A DNA stretch of 16,077 nt. Origin: Christensenella sp. UBA2853. Its GTDB lineage: Bacteria > Bacillota > Clostridia > Christensenellales > Aristaeellaceae. Below are positions 1-6,005 of this stretch, piece after piece. The notes beneath the pieces were generated by a model. It did not search any database and had not been told where the DNA came from. It was given only the letters and a program-made list of their open reading frames with translations. Each line of letters starts with the position of its first letter. Position 1 is the stretch's first letter. The DNA is taken from contig DEFL01000010.1 of the NCBI GenBank assembly GCA_002350845.1, positions 30,409-46,485 of the forward strand, read 5' to 3'. Position numbers and translations under genes: made by a program.

Positions 1-527
1 GCGCAGTAGCCGGTGAGCATGCTCAGGTCGTGCAGGTGGATGGAGGCATTGCGGTGGGCGTTGGCCACTTCAGAGTCGTAGATTTCACTGAGCCAGTAGT
101 TGGCGGTAATGGCACCGGAGTTGGAGAGAATCAGGCCGCCGACCGAATAGGTGACGGTGCTGTTTTCCTTCACGCGCCAGTCGTTGATCTTCAGGTAATC
201 GTTCACCAGGTCCTTGTAGTTCAGAAGCGTTGAACCCACGTTGCGGACCTTTTCACGCTGTTTGCGGTACAGGATATAGGCCTTGGCCACATCCGCATAG
301 CCGCTTTCAGAAAGAATCTTTTCCACACTGTCCTGGATATCTTCCACGGAAATCACGCCGTCGCGGATTTTCGGCTCAAAATCCGACGTGACCCGCAGAG
401 CCAGCATATCAATCACCGTCGGGTGACTCTGCTTTTCAAGGGCATCGAATGCCTTTGTGATCGCTACACTGATCTTGCGGATATCAAACTCCGCGATCGT
501 GCAGTCGCGTTTCATGACCCGGTACAT
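1..527 (-). CDS. nrdD: Anaerobic ribonucleoside-triphosphate reductase, N-terminal part (cut by window edge)
   Basis: Class III ribonucleotide reductase makes dNTPs from NTPs without oxygen, using a glycyl radical installed by NrdG. Only the first 175 residues are present; the 3' end lies beyond base 1. The start reads MYRVMKRD and leads into an ATP-cone allosteric domain (about residues 1-95, with FDIRKISVAITKAF and a later AKAYILYRKQREKV segment). The region after it (GGLILSNSGAITANYW, then NAHRNASIHLHDL) is typical of the beginning of the NrdD catalytic barrel. ATG at 527 is preferred because GGGGG lies 8 nt upstream; in-frame ATGs at 542 and 515 are alternatives. The gene lies 205 nt downstream of nrdG and has its own promoter with NrdR-like boxes. 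Family assignment is firm; the glycyl-radical site cannot be seen here. Confidence 0.95.
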   Translation of the reverse strand, partial: MYRVMKRDCTIAEFDIRKISVAITKAFDALEKQSHPTVIDMLALRVTSDFEPKIRDGVISVEDIQDSVEKILSESGYADVAKAYILYRKQREKVRNVGSTLLNYKDLVNDYLKINDWRVKENSTVTYSVGGLILSNSGAITANYWLSEIYDSEVANAHRNASIHLHDLSMLTGYC

Positions 528-644
528 ATTTCCATCCCCCATGTTTGTTTTTCCAGCAGCGCCGAATCCCCGCACAAAGTATGCCGCTATTGCAAAAGGA
601 ACAGCGGCACAGTTGTTTTTATCAGATTCCAGCGCGCAGGGGAG

Positions 645-673
645 ATGATACCAAGGCCCCCGGAACTTGTCAA
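645..673 (-). promoter_or_regulatory. nrdD promoter (TTGACA, 17 bp, TATCAT)
   Basis: On the minus strand a perfect -35 TTGACA (668-673) is followed after exactly 17 bp by TATCAT (645-650). Transcription would start near 637, giving a leader of about 110 nt before nrdD. I see no known riboswitch or clear terminator hairpin in that leader. The -35 overlaps the proximal NrdR-like box, as expected for a repressed promoter. Confidence 0.8.
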
Positions 674-715
674 TATGTGGGAGAGCTTTTTCGAAAAAAA
701 TACAATATGTGGTTA
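668..715 (-). promoter_or_regulatory. Tandem NrdR-box-like operators upstream of nrdD
   Basis: The 10-mer CCACATATTG occurs twice on the minus strand, at 703-712 and 671-680. Centre-to-centre spacing is 32 bp, about three helical turns. Each copy matches 8 of 10 positions of the published NrdR core CwAtATaTwG. NrdR is a zinc-finger/ATP-cone repressor of ribonucleotide reductase genes that binds paired boxes on the same helix face. The nearer box runs into the -35 TTGACA. No nrdR gene is in the window, so the regulator is inferred from motif, spacing and target gene. Confidence 0.8.
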
Positions 716-732
716 AAGGCGACTATTTTGCG

Positions 733-1422
733 TTATACCCCTCTAATGGAAACCTCGGAGATAAAGGGGCGCAAGACCTCCGCGTATTCCTCCAGGGATT
801 CCTTCGAGGGGGCGGTGAATCCGGCGAAGGGGACGGTATCACGATCGGCAAACGCCTGGAGAAAATATCTTTTTGCACCCTTCAGCCAGGGCCCGATGGC
901 AAGGAAAGAATCCCGGTCATGAAGCTGCGCGACCACGGTGGTGCGGAATTCATAATCGGGGGCCTCGTGCATCAGAAGGGAAATGCTTTCATTGATTTTT
1001 TCCATGTTCACCTTCTCCAGCCCGCAGGTCTGGGCATAGCGCTCAGGGCTGTTCTTGATGTCCATCGCCACATAGTCCACCAGCCCCTTTTCGAGAACGC
1101 CGCGCAGGGCCTCCGGATGGCAGCCATTGGTATCCAGCTTGATGCCGTACCCGAGATCCCGGATGCGCATCATCAGGTCCGGAAGTTCTCTGGTCATCAG
1201 TGGCTCACCGCCGGTAAAGGCCACCCCGTCCAGCAGGCCCTGGCGCTTCCTGAGAAACGCCAGCAGTTCTGCGTCGTCCATGACGGGCTCCGCGTTCATG
1301 TCCAGAAGGTCTGCGTTATGGCAGAACGGGCAGCGCAGAATGCAGCCGGCCAGAAAGACGGTGCAGGCTGTATGTCCCGGGTAATCAAGCAGTGTCAGTT
1401 TCTGCAGTCCGTGGATGTTCAT
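733..1422 (-). CDS. nrdG: Anaerobic ribonucleotide reductase activating protein (radical SAM)
   Basis: This radical S-adenosylmethionine enzyme (229 aa) carries a [4Fe-4S] cluster that cleaves SAM to create the glycyl radical on NrdD. The cluster motif C27-x3-C31-x2-C34 (CILRCPFC) is present, followed by the SAM-binding GGEP at about 71-74 and DTNG at 97-100. The N-terminal LTLLDYPGHTACTVFLAGC is typical of the NrdG-like activase group (TIGR02495 type). An open frame extends 30 codons further upstream, but the ATG at 1422 is preceded by AAGGAG 9 nt away and matches the family N-terminus. The upstream DUF4037 gene ends 19 nt before, so they are likely co-transcribed. No terminator is visible before nrdD, so read-through may supply some nrdD message. 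Being next to nrdD makes the assignment to ribonucleotide reductase rather than another glycyl-radical enzyme secure. Confidence 0.93.
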   Translation of the reverse strand: MNIHGLQKLTLLDYPGHTACTVFLAGCILRCPFCHNADLLDMNAEPVMDDAELLAFLRKRQGLLDGVAFTGGEPLMTRELPDLMMRIRDLGYGIKLDTNGCHPEALRGVLEKGLVDYVAMDIKNSPERYAQTCGLEKVNMEKINESISLLMHEAPDYEFRTTVVAQLHDRDSFLAIGPWLKGAKRYFLQAFADRDTVPFAGFTAPSKESLEEYAEVLRPFISEVSIRGV

Positions 1423-1441
1423 CTCTTTCGTCTCCTTCTTC

Positions 1442-2383
1442 TCACACGCCGCTGAGGATGTGCATGTTCCGGATGTTCCCGTCCCCGATCCCGTCATTGA
1501 CGGAATAGGCATGCTTTTCCAGATCCCCGCAGACGGCCTCGGTCAGCCCCTGGTCCATGAGGACGGAGATGACAGAGGCGGCCACCGACTCCATGGTGTT
1601 GTATTTTTCAAAACTGGACTGAGGATCATTCGGGGTTGAAATGATCTCAGTCAGATCTTTTTCGATATCAGAGAGCACCGGAAGGCTGCGCATTGCCCGG
1701 AAGGCCCATTTGTAGAACGGCTCATAGCGGCGGTTGAGCAGGAAGACCGCGGAAATGGCGTTGCGGACAAAGTCAAACGCCGCCAGCTGGGCAGCGCCTT
1801 CCTCCCCGTGGTCCAGGCACCGCTGATAGTTGTACTGCCCGCTCTGCGCCATAAGCAGCAGATGCCCCGCCAGACGCTTGCGCCGGATATCCTCCGGCAT
1901 CTGTTTCAGCTGCTCCCGGATGCCGGTCAGGACACCTGAGGGATCGGCAAACACTTCCCCGTTCACCGCTTCCCCGAGGGAGGCATACGGGACACTCAGC
2001 CACTGCTCCGCGCTGAGCATGCCGGACGCGCTGCCTGTTTTTTCCAGGAAGAAATCCGCCATGCGCAGGACACCCGTTCTTGCGCCGCCGACCGGCGCCA
2101 CCACCGGCCGCCTGTAGCCCTCAAACTCGGCGGGCAGGGCAGCATACGCCCTCTCAAGGCGGAAGGCGGTTTTTCGGTCCACCACGTCTTCCCCGGGCAG
2201 AAAAATGCAGAAGCCGGGGCCGAAATCATGGTCCTCGGAAACGGCATCGTCAAAACCCAGGTTTTCAGAGCCCGCGCCGCACAGTCCGACAGCCAGATAT
2301 GGCACCCACTCCGCAAACTGTTCCCTGAGCATCGGCTCCCCAAAGGCCATATAGTACCGGCGGGAAAGTTCCAGCCCGTTCAT
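1442..2383 (-). CDS. DUF4037 protein with nucleotidyltransferase-like motif
   Basis: A 313-aa soluble protein with no signal peptide. Residues 36-58 contain a nucleotidyltransferase-type signature: G38-S39-E40, G43, D45-D46, then S49-x-D51-H52-D53-F54-G55. This resembles the GS-x-GxxDxxSDxD metal-binding pattern of the polymerase-beta superfamily. The remainder is mostly helical and matches the general appearance of DUF4037 proteins, whose substrates are not known to me. ATG 2383 has AAGGGGAG 8 nt upstream. The gene lies between the terminator at 2429-2468 and nrdG, only 19 nt before the nrdG start. I find no convincing promoter in the short upstream gap. A function tied to nucleotide or antibiotic modification would be speculation; the linkage to nrdG may be chance operon packing. 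Confidence 0.8.
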   Translation of the reverse strand: MNGLELSRRYYMAFGEPMLREQFAEWVPYLAVGLCGAGSENLGFDDAVSEDHDFGPGFCIFLPGEDVVDRKTAFRLERAYAALPAEFEGYRRPVVAPVGGARTGVLRMADFFLEKTGSASGMLSAEQWLSVPYASLGEAVNGEVFADPSGVLTGIREQLKQMPEDIRRKRLAGHLLLMAQSGQYNYQRCLDHGEEGAAQLAAFDFVRNAISAVFLLNRRYEPFYKWAFRAMRSLPVLSDIEKDLTEIISTPNDPQSSFEKYNTMESVAASVISVLMDQGLTEAVCGDLEKHAYSVNDGIGDGNIRNMHILSGV

Positions 2384-2428
2384 GGTCCCATCTCCCCTTT
2401 TTGCTGTTCTGTTCCAAAAGCAAACAAT

Positions 2429-2468
2429 ATGCCTGCTTCTTCATGGATTGCGGTGAAGAAGCAGGCAT
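2429..2468 (-). terminator. Rho-independent terminator of the Tim44-like gene pair
   Basis: A perfect 15-bp inverted repeat (arms 2429-2443 and 2454-2468, 10-nt loop) begins 9 nt after the stop codon of the minus-strand gene at 2478. On the minus strand the stem is followed by a T-biased stretch (ATTGTTTGCTTTTGG) rather than a pure T-run. Stem length and position make a terminator the best reading, with an imperfect U-tract. Confidence 0.75.
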
Positions 2469-2477
2469 GAAATCCGT

Positions 2478-3083
2478 TCAGCTGACGGCACATGCTGTCC
2501 ACTTGAAGTTGCGGACAGGCACCAGGTTTCCGCAGTGCGGACATCTGGCCGACATGTAGGCATTGACCGGCGCGCCGCAGGACGGACAGTGCTGGCTGTC
2601 AATCCGCAGCACCTTGCCTGTCTTTTCGTCGATGCCGCGGGCAAAGATCCACGTTCTGCTTTCGAAGGTTTCTTCCGAAGGGCTGCCTTCCACAACCTTC
2701 CCCCGCGGATCGGTTGCATAGAGCACCGCGCGCGTCTGTGTGCGGACATGGACATAGGCTTCCCCATTCTCAATCTCAAACCCGAGCATTTCCGTGCGGA
2801 GAACCACAGGACGCACGACATTGAGCGTCCGCCCGTTTTTGGCCCATTCGGCCGCCTGGCGGCGGAATTCCTCGAGCAGATCTTCCGTGACATAGGGTTT
2901 GAGCGGCGTCATGTCGCCGTCTCCAAATCCGAACAGCAGCTGAATGGTGAGGTTGGAAACACGGGCCTGCATATCCGGGACAGAGAAGGACGGATCATAA
3001 TTACACAGTTCCGACATCGGCCGGAGTCCTTCATCCCCGCCTTCTGCCATCACATGGTAGGGTGTCATCCAGTTCAAAGCCAT
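2478..3083 (-). CDS. Tim44-like domain protein with C-terminal zinc ribbon (soluble)
   Basis: A 201-aa protein without signal peptide or membrane segment. Residues about 30-160 resemble a Tim44-like domain: DPSFSVPDMQARVSNLTIQLL, then a helix with LKPYVTEDLLEEFRRQ, followed by beta-rich sequence ending in ESRTWIFARG. A zinc ribbon follows with C166-P-S-C169 and C181-P-H-C184. In mitochondria the Tim44 domain contacts membranes and the import motor; its role in bacterial proteins is not established. The gene begins 33 nt after the upstream paralogous gene, with AAAGGAA as binding site, so the two form an operon. The shared architecture (Tim44-like plus Cys4 ribbon) suggests an old duplication in which this copy lost, or never had, the membrane anchor. 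Confidence 0.75.
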   Translation of the reverse strand: MALNWMTPYHVMAEGGDEGLRPMSELCNYDPSFSVPDMQARVSNLTIQLLFGFGDGDMTPLKPYVTEDLLEEFRRQAAEWAKNGRTLNVVRPVVLRTEMLGFEIENGEAYVHVRTQTRAVLYATDPRGKVVEGSPSEETFESRTWIFARGIDEKTGKVLRIDSQHCPSCGAPVNAYMSARCPHCGNLVPVRNFKWTACAVS

Positions 3084-3116
3084 ACCGATCTGTTCCTTTC
3101 TTTATCTCACAGCCTG

Positions 3117-3998
3117 TCACAGTGTCTTCTGAGACATGGCCTGAATCGCGCTGAGCTGCCATCCCGCGCCCGGAGCCGTCAGCGGTGCGCCGCACATCGG
3201 GCAGAACGCGCCGGCATTGATCTCGACTTCGCATCCGCAGTTCGGGCAGTGCTGAATCTGGCTCGTCTCTGTCTTGGGCCGTCTGAGCACCCACGCATAG
3301 CGCATTTCCTTGACGGCGCTCTTGGAGCCGGAGACGACCTTGCCTGCGTCGTTTTCATTCCATGCGCGGATTTCAGCCGTCAGTTCGACAGCCAGCATCC
3401 ATTCATGATCATTTTCATTCCAGCCGCGTTCCTGAGCCGTCACGCTGCGCACTTCGCAGTGTGCATGCTCGCCGCGCGCGGTCTTCTGTTTGAGCTGACG
3501 GTCATACTGCGCATAGGCTTCCGGCGTGAAATCGGCCTGCAGCGGTGACAGATCGCCCTGTCCCCAGGCATCCTGCATCCGTCTGTACAGATCGCAGCAG
3601 TCTGCCCGCACAGACTCCGCATTGAAGCCCGGGATCGGTGAATAGTCATCACGCAGCTTAAAGCCCCAGGTGTACGTCTTCGTTCCGCCGGAACTCCTGC
3701 TTCTCGATTTCGATTTGCTGCCGAAGTTCTCCGTGATCCAGCCGGCCACGCCCACGCCGATCACCACAATGGAAATAAACGTAAACACCGTGTCCATCGG
3801 ACCGTCGCTGCTCGAAGAACCCGAGACGCTATAGTCCCAGTCACTGTCTGACGACCCCCAGTCGGAGCCGCCCCAGTCAGAGCCGCCGAAATCCGATCCT
3901 CCGGAAAAATCCCCAAAGTCCGCATGCCCGGGCAGCAGGAAAGCCAGCAGGCTCACCACCAGAAGCATGAGAAGAATCCAGGATACATGTTTCTTCAT
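3117..3998 (-). CDS. Secreted/membrane Tim44-like protein with zinc ribbon and GSDW repeats
   Basis: A 293-aa protein. Residues 1-26 form a signal peptide (MKK, hydrophobic core, GHA cleavage). Residues 27-66 are a low-complexity Gly/Ser/Asp/aromatic stretch with tandem GSDFG/GSDWG units. A transmembrane helix spans about 69-90, followed by a basic KSKSRSRSS patch that should face the cytoplasm. A Tim44-like region (about 122-245) and a zinc ribbon (C251/C254 and C266/C269) complete it. This architecture of linker, one helix and Tim44/ribbon is seen in uncharacterised Firmicute proteins. ATG 3998 is chosen over an open extension to 4127 because AAGGGGA lies 7 nt upstream and the signal peptide starts there; the extension would run through the promoter. 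It is the first gene of a two-gene operon with the soluble paralogue. Function unknown; a membrane protein quality-control or envelope role is only inference. Confidence 0.78.
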   Translation of the reverse strand: MKKHVSWILLMLLVVSLLAFLLPGHADFGDFSGGSDFGGSDWGGSDWGSSDSDWDYSVSGSSSSDGPMDTVFTFISIVVIGVGVAGWITENFGSKSKSRSRSSGGTKTYTWGFKLRDDYSPIPGFNAESVRADCCDLYRRMQDAWGQGDLSPLQADFTPEAYAQYDRQLKQKTARGEHAHCEVRSVTAQERGWNENDHEWMLAVELTAEIRAWNENDAGKVVSGSKSAVKEMRYAWVLRRPKTETSQIQHCPNCGCEVEINAGAFCPMCGAPLTAPGAGWQLSAIQAMSQKTL

Positions 3999-4029
3999 AT
4001 TTCTGTCCCCTTGCGCTGTTTTCCCGTTT

Positions 4030-4058
4030 ATTATAACCAATTCATCCCCATCCCGCAA
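4030..4058 (-). promoter_or_regulatory. Promoter of the Tim44-like operon (TTGCGG, 17 bp, TATAAT)
   Basis: The minus strand reads TTGCGG at 4053-4058, a 17-bp spacer, and a perfect TATAAT at 4030-4035. It lies about 30 nt before the start codon at 3998, giving a short leader with the AAGGGGA binding site. Confidence 0.7.
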
Positions 4059-4094
4059 TGCACGGCGCCTGAATGGGACGGCGCACGGGCATGC

Positions 4095-4124
4095 AAAACC
4101 CGCCCCTGCAGCACAGGCGGCGGG
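4095..4124 (-). terminator. Terminator downstream of the amidohydrolase gene
   Basis: The arms CCCGCCCCTG (4099-4108) and CAGGCGGCGGG (4114-4124) pair with a single bulge around a 5-nt loop. On the minus strand the stem is followed by TTTT (4095-4098). It lies 28 nt after the stop codon at 4152. The plus strand also has a short T-run on the other side, but no plus-strand gene ends here. Confidence 0.65.
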
Positions 4125-4151
4125 CATTTTCCGGGGAAAGAAGGGAGAAAA

Positions 4152-5315
4152 TCATCTGTTCAGGACCGGTTCACCGTTGACAAACACCTGCAGAGCCCTT
4201 GCCTGAATATCATGCAGCGGATTGCCTACAAACACGGCAATGTCCGCGTCTTTTCCGGGCTCGAGGGAACCCACGCGGTCCTGCACGCCGGCAACGATCG
4301 CGGGATTGATGGTGATCGCCCGCCAGGCTTCCGTCTCGGGGAGTCCCTCCCGGACCGCCAGACCGGCGCACAGAGGCAGATAATACAGCGGAATGACCGG
4401 TGCGTCGGTGATAATGCACACGGGAAGTCCTGCCCGGTTCAGGATGGCCGGGGTCTCAAAGGTCTTGTTCTTGAGCTCAAACTTGCTCTTGTTGCCAAGG
4501 GAGGGACCGACCAGCACCGGATATCCCTTTTTCGCCAGAACGTCCGCGATCAGATGACCGTCCGTGCAGTGGTCGAGGGTCAGGCGGATATTGAACTCTT
4601 CCGCGATGCGGATGGCAGTGAGCATATCGTCCGCGCGGTGCGCATGGCACTTGAGCGGAATCTCGCGGCGGATGACCGGCAGCATGGCTTCTAGCTTGGC
4701 GTCATAGGGCCGCTTCTTGGTGCTGTCCTTTTCCGCTTCCTCGATTTCTTCCTGATAGCGCTTTGTCTTTTCCAGCGTCTCCCGGAGCAGTGCCGCGACG
4801 CCCATGCGGGTGACCGGCGCCTTGCGTCCCTGCTGGCCGTAGCAGCCCTTGGGGTTTTCGCCGAAGGCCGCCTTCATGGCTGCGGGATCCTTCAGGATCA
4901 TGTCATCCACGACTTTGCCATACAGCTTGATGGCCACAAACGTGCCGCCGATCACATTGGCGGATCCAGGACCGGTCACGGCGGATGTCACGCCGCCCTG
5001 CAGGGCCAGGGTAAAGGCCTCGTCCTGGGGGTTGATGCCGTCAATCCCGCGCATGTTGGGCGTCACCGGGTCTGACATTTCATTATAGTCGGCGCCTTCC
5101 CAGCGGATGGCCTCTTCGTCCAGGCCGATGTGGGTATGCGCATCCATAAGGCCGGGCGTGATCAGGCAGCCCTCCGCATGATAAACTTCGGTTCCCTCCG
5201 GCACTTCCAGGTTTGTGCCGACGGCGACGATCTTTCCATTGTCAATCAGAACCTGTCCGTTGGGCAGATCCGGACCGGAGATGGGCTTGACTGTACCGCC
5301 CTGAATCAACAGCAT
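4152..5315 (-). CDS. Metal-dependent amidohydrolase (imidazolonepropionase-like)
   Basis: A 387-aa cytoplasmic enzyme of the amidohydrolase superfamily, which hydrolyses C-N (sometimes C-O) bonds with one or two bound metals in a TIM barrel. Visible ligands are H60-x-H62 in MDAHTHIG, H224/H226 in KCHAHRADD, H249 in LDHCTDG and D304 in ITDAP. The beta-sandwich flanks are also present: an N-terminal LLIQGGTVKP and a C-terminal EPGKDADIAVFVGNPL. The start is decided by the ribosome site: GGAGG lies only 2 nt before the ATG at 5321 but 8 nt before the ATG at 5315, so 5315 is used. It lies 100 nt downstream of the Rrf2 gene with a weak promoter-like sequence between. The family is certain, the substrate is not; related annotations include aryldialkylphosphatase-like and prolidase-like enzymes. 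Confidence 0.88.
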   Translation of the reverse strand: MLLIQGGTVKPISGPDLPNGQVLIDNGKIVAVGTNLEVPEGTEVYHAEGCLITPGLMDAHTHIGLDEEAIRWEGADYNEMSDPVTPNMRGIDGINPQDEAFTLALQGGVTSAVTGPGSANVIGGTFVAIKLYGKVVDDMILKDPAAMKAAFGENPKGCYGQQGRKAPVTRMGVAALLRETLEKTKRYQEEIEEAEKDSTKKRPYDAKLEAMLPVIRREIPLKCHAHRADDMLTAIRIAEEFNIRLTLDHCTDGHLIADVLAKKGYPVLVGPSLGNKSKFELKNKTFETPAILNRAGLPVCIITDAPVIPLYYLPLCAGLAVREGLPETEAWRAITINPAIVAGVQDRVGSLEPGKDADIAVFVGNPLHDIQARALQVFVNGEPVLNR

Positions 5316-5352
5316 ATGCATGACCTCCCATGTGTTTTTTCGGAATACCATG

Positions 5353-5381
5353 AGCATACCTGTTCCGGTCAGGAAAAGCAA
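5353..5381 (-). promoter_or_regulatory. Possible weak promoter of the amidohydrolase gene
   Basis: The minus strand shows TTGCTT (5376-5381), a 17-bp spacer and TATGCT (5353-5358), about 38 nt upstream of the start at 5315. Matches to consensus are 3/6 and 4/6, so it could be chance. The gene may instead be expressed by read-through from the Rrf2 promoter, since no terminator is obvious after the Rrf2 gene. Confidence 0.35.
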
Positions 5382-5415
5382 GAGTCGGGATCAGTTTCCC
5401 CGCCCGATGCTGTGT

Positions 5416-5826
5416 TTATCCGTTCTTTGTTCGGAGCAGATCGCTCAGGTGCCGGCTGTAGAAGAAGTCGTGCACCATGTTGTCATACTCAGTCCACATA
5501 GGCAGCGTCTCACATTCCTGCCGTCTCGGGCATTCGTTCTTCTCTCCGGCCAGACACGCCACAGAGCAGAGCGTCCCCTCCATGAGGTCGAGGATTTCCC
5601 CCACGGTGTATTCTTCCGGCTTTCTGCAGAGCCTGTATCCGCCGCCCTTTCCGCTCGCTCCGGTCAAAAGTCCTGCGCTGACGAGATCCTTCACAATAAT
5701 CTCGAGGTATTTTTTGGAAATATCCTGCCGCTCCGCAATGTCCTTGAGCGGAATAAAACTGCCCTGGTCATGCTCGGCCAGATCGATCATCAGACGGATC
5801 GCATATCGTCCTCTGGTTGAAATCAT
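5416..5826 (-). CDS. Rrf2 family transcriptional regulator (IscR-like)
   Basis: A 136-aa winged-helix repressor of the Rrf2/IscR family. The N-terminus MISTRGRYAIRLMIDLA, the recognition segment ISKKYLEIIVKDLVSAGLL and the wing GKGGGYRL are family hallmarks. A cysteine cluster follows at C87, C91, C99 and C105; the C99-x5-C105 spacing equals the last pair in E. coli IscR, but the preceding cysteine (C91) is 8 residues away rather than 6. It therefore probably binds an Fe-S cluster and senses Fe-S status, though ligands are inferred. ATG 5826 has a GGGGGG site 7 nt upstream. Its promoter contains an element also present in the iscS promoter at 14719-14741, arguing for autoregulation and control of iscSU. 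Cysteine-metabolism regulators (CymR) share the fold but usually lack this Cys cluster. Confidence 0.9.
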   Translation of the reverse strand: MISTRGRYAIRLMIDLAEHDQGSFIPLKDIAERQDISKKYLEIIVKDLVSAGLLTGASGKGGGYRLCRKPEEYTVGEILDLMEGTLCSVACLAGEKNECPRRQECETLPMWTEYDNMVHDFFYSRHLSDLLRTKNG

Positions 5827-5849
5827 GCAGATGCCCCCCTTTATTTATC

Positions 5850-5880
5850 CTATTGTACAGTAGGTGAATAGGCAAGTCAA
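5850..5880 (-). promoter_or_regulatory. Rrf2 gene promoter with embedded operator
   Basis: On the minus strand TTGACT (5875-5880), a 17-bp spacer and TACAAT (5852-5857) form a good promoter. Bases 5850-5871 hold an imperfect inverted element with arms CTATTG (5850-5855) and GTGAATAG (5864-5871). Its 13-bp stretch AGTAGGTGAATAG on the plus strand is identical to 14729-14741 in the iscS promoter. The element covers the spacer and the -10, so bound protein would block polymerase. Confidence 0.75.
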
Positions 5881-5925
5881 TCCGCAGTTTTCATTTTTCC
5901 CATCGTCGTCCATGCACAGCCGAAA

Positions 5926-5959
5926 AGGCAGCCGGGAATCCCACCGTTCCCGACTGCCT
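5926..5959 (-). terminator. Hairpin terminator after the CE8-like gene
   Basis: Arms 5926-5938 and 5947-5959 form a stem of 6 bp, one mismatch and 6 bp with an 8-nt loop. On the minus strand it is followed by a short T-run (CTGCCTTTTC). It separates the kinase/regulator/CE8 operon from the Rrf2 promoter at 5880. The short U-tract leaves some doubt. Confidence 0.55.
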
Positions 5960-5972
5960 CTGTTCGTCCGTG

Positions 5973-5998
5973 GCTGCAGTCCGCAGTCGGACAGCAGC
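5973..5998 (-). other. Second hairpin next to the CE8-like stop codon
   Basis: GCTGC, A, GTCCG, CAGT loop, CGGAC, A, GCAGC forms a symmetric 5+5 bp stem with one A-A mismatch, 7 nt after the stop codon at 6006. No T-run follows on either strand, so it is more likely an RNA 3'-end protecting hairpin than a terminator. Confidence 0.4.
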
Positions 5999-6005
5999 GT
6001 GTTGT

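Noticed and set aside
528..640. Possible riboswitch or attenuator in the nrdD leader
   Set aside because: About 110 nt long, but I could not find a conserved riboswitch core or a terminator hairpin with T-run.
667..1455. 262-codon plus-strand open frame opposite nrdG
   Set aside because: nrdG on the minus strand has the radical SAM motif and fits the operon; the plus-strand frame has no family features and would start within the NrdR-box region.
1423..1512. 30-residue N-terminal extension of NrdG
   Set aside because: It is Gly/Ser/Thr-rich, overlaps the end of the upstream gene, and lacks a ribosome site, whereas the ATG at 1422 has AAGGAG and matches the family start.
5316..5381. Earlier starts of the amidohydrolase, including the ATG at 5321
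   Set aside because: GGAGG is only 2 nt from the ATG at 5321 and 8 nt from the one at 5315. The longer frame would run through the putative promoter.
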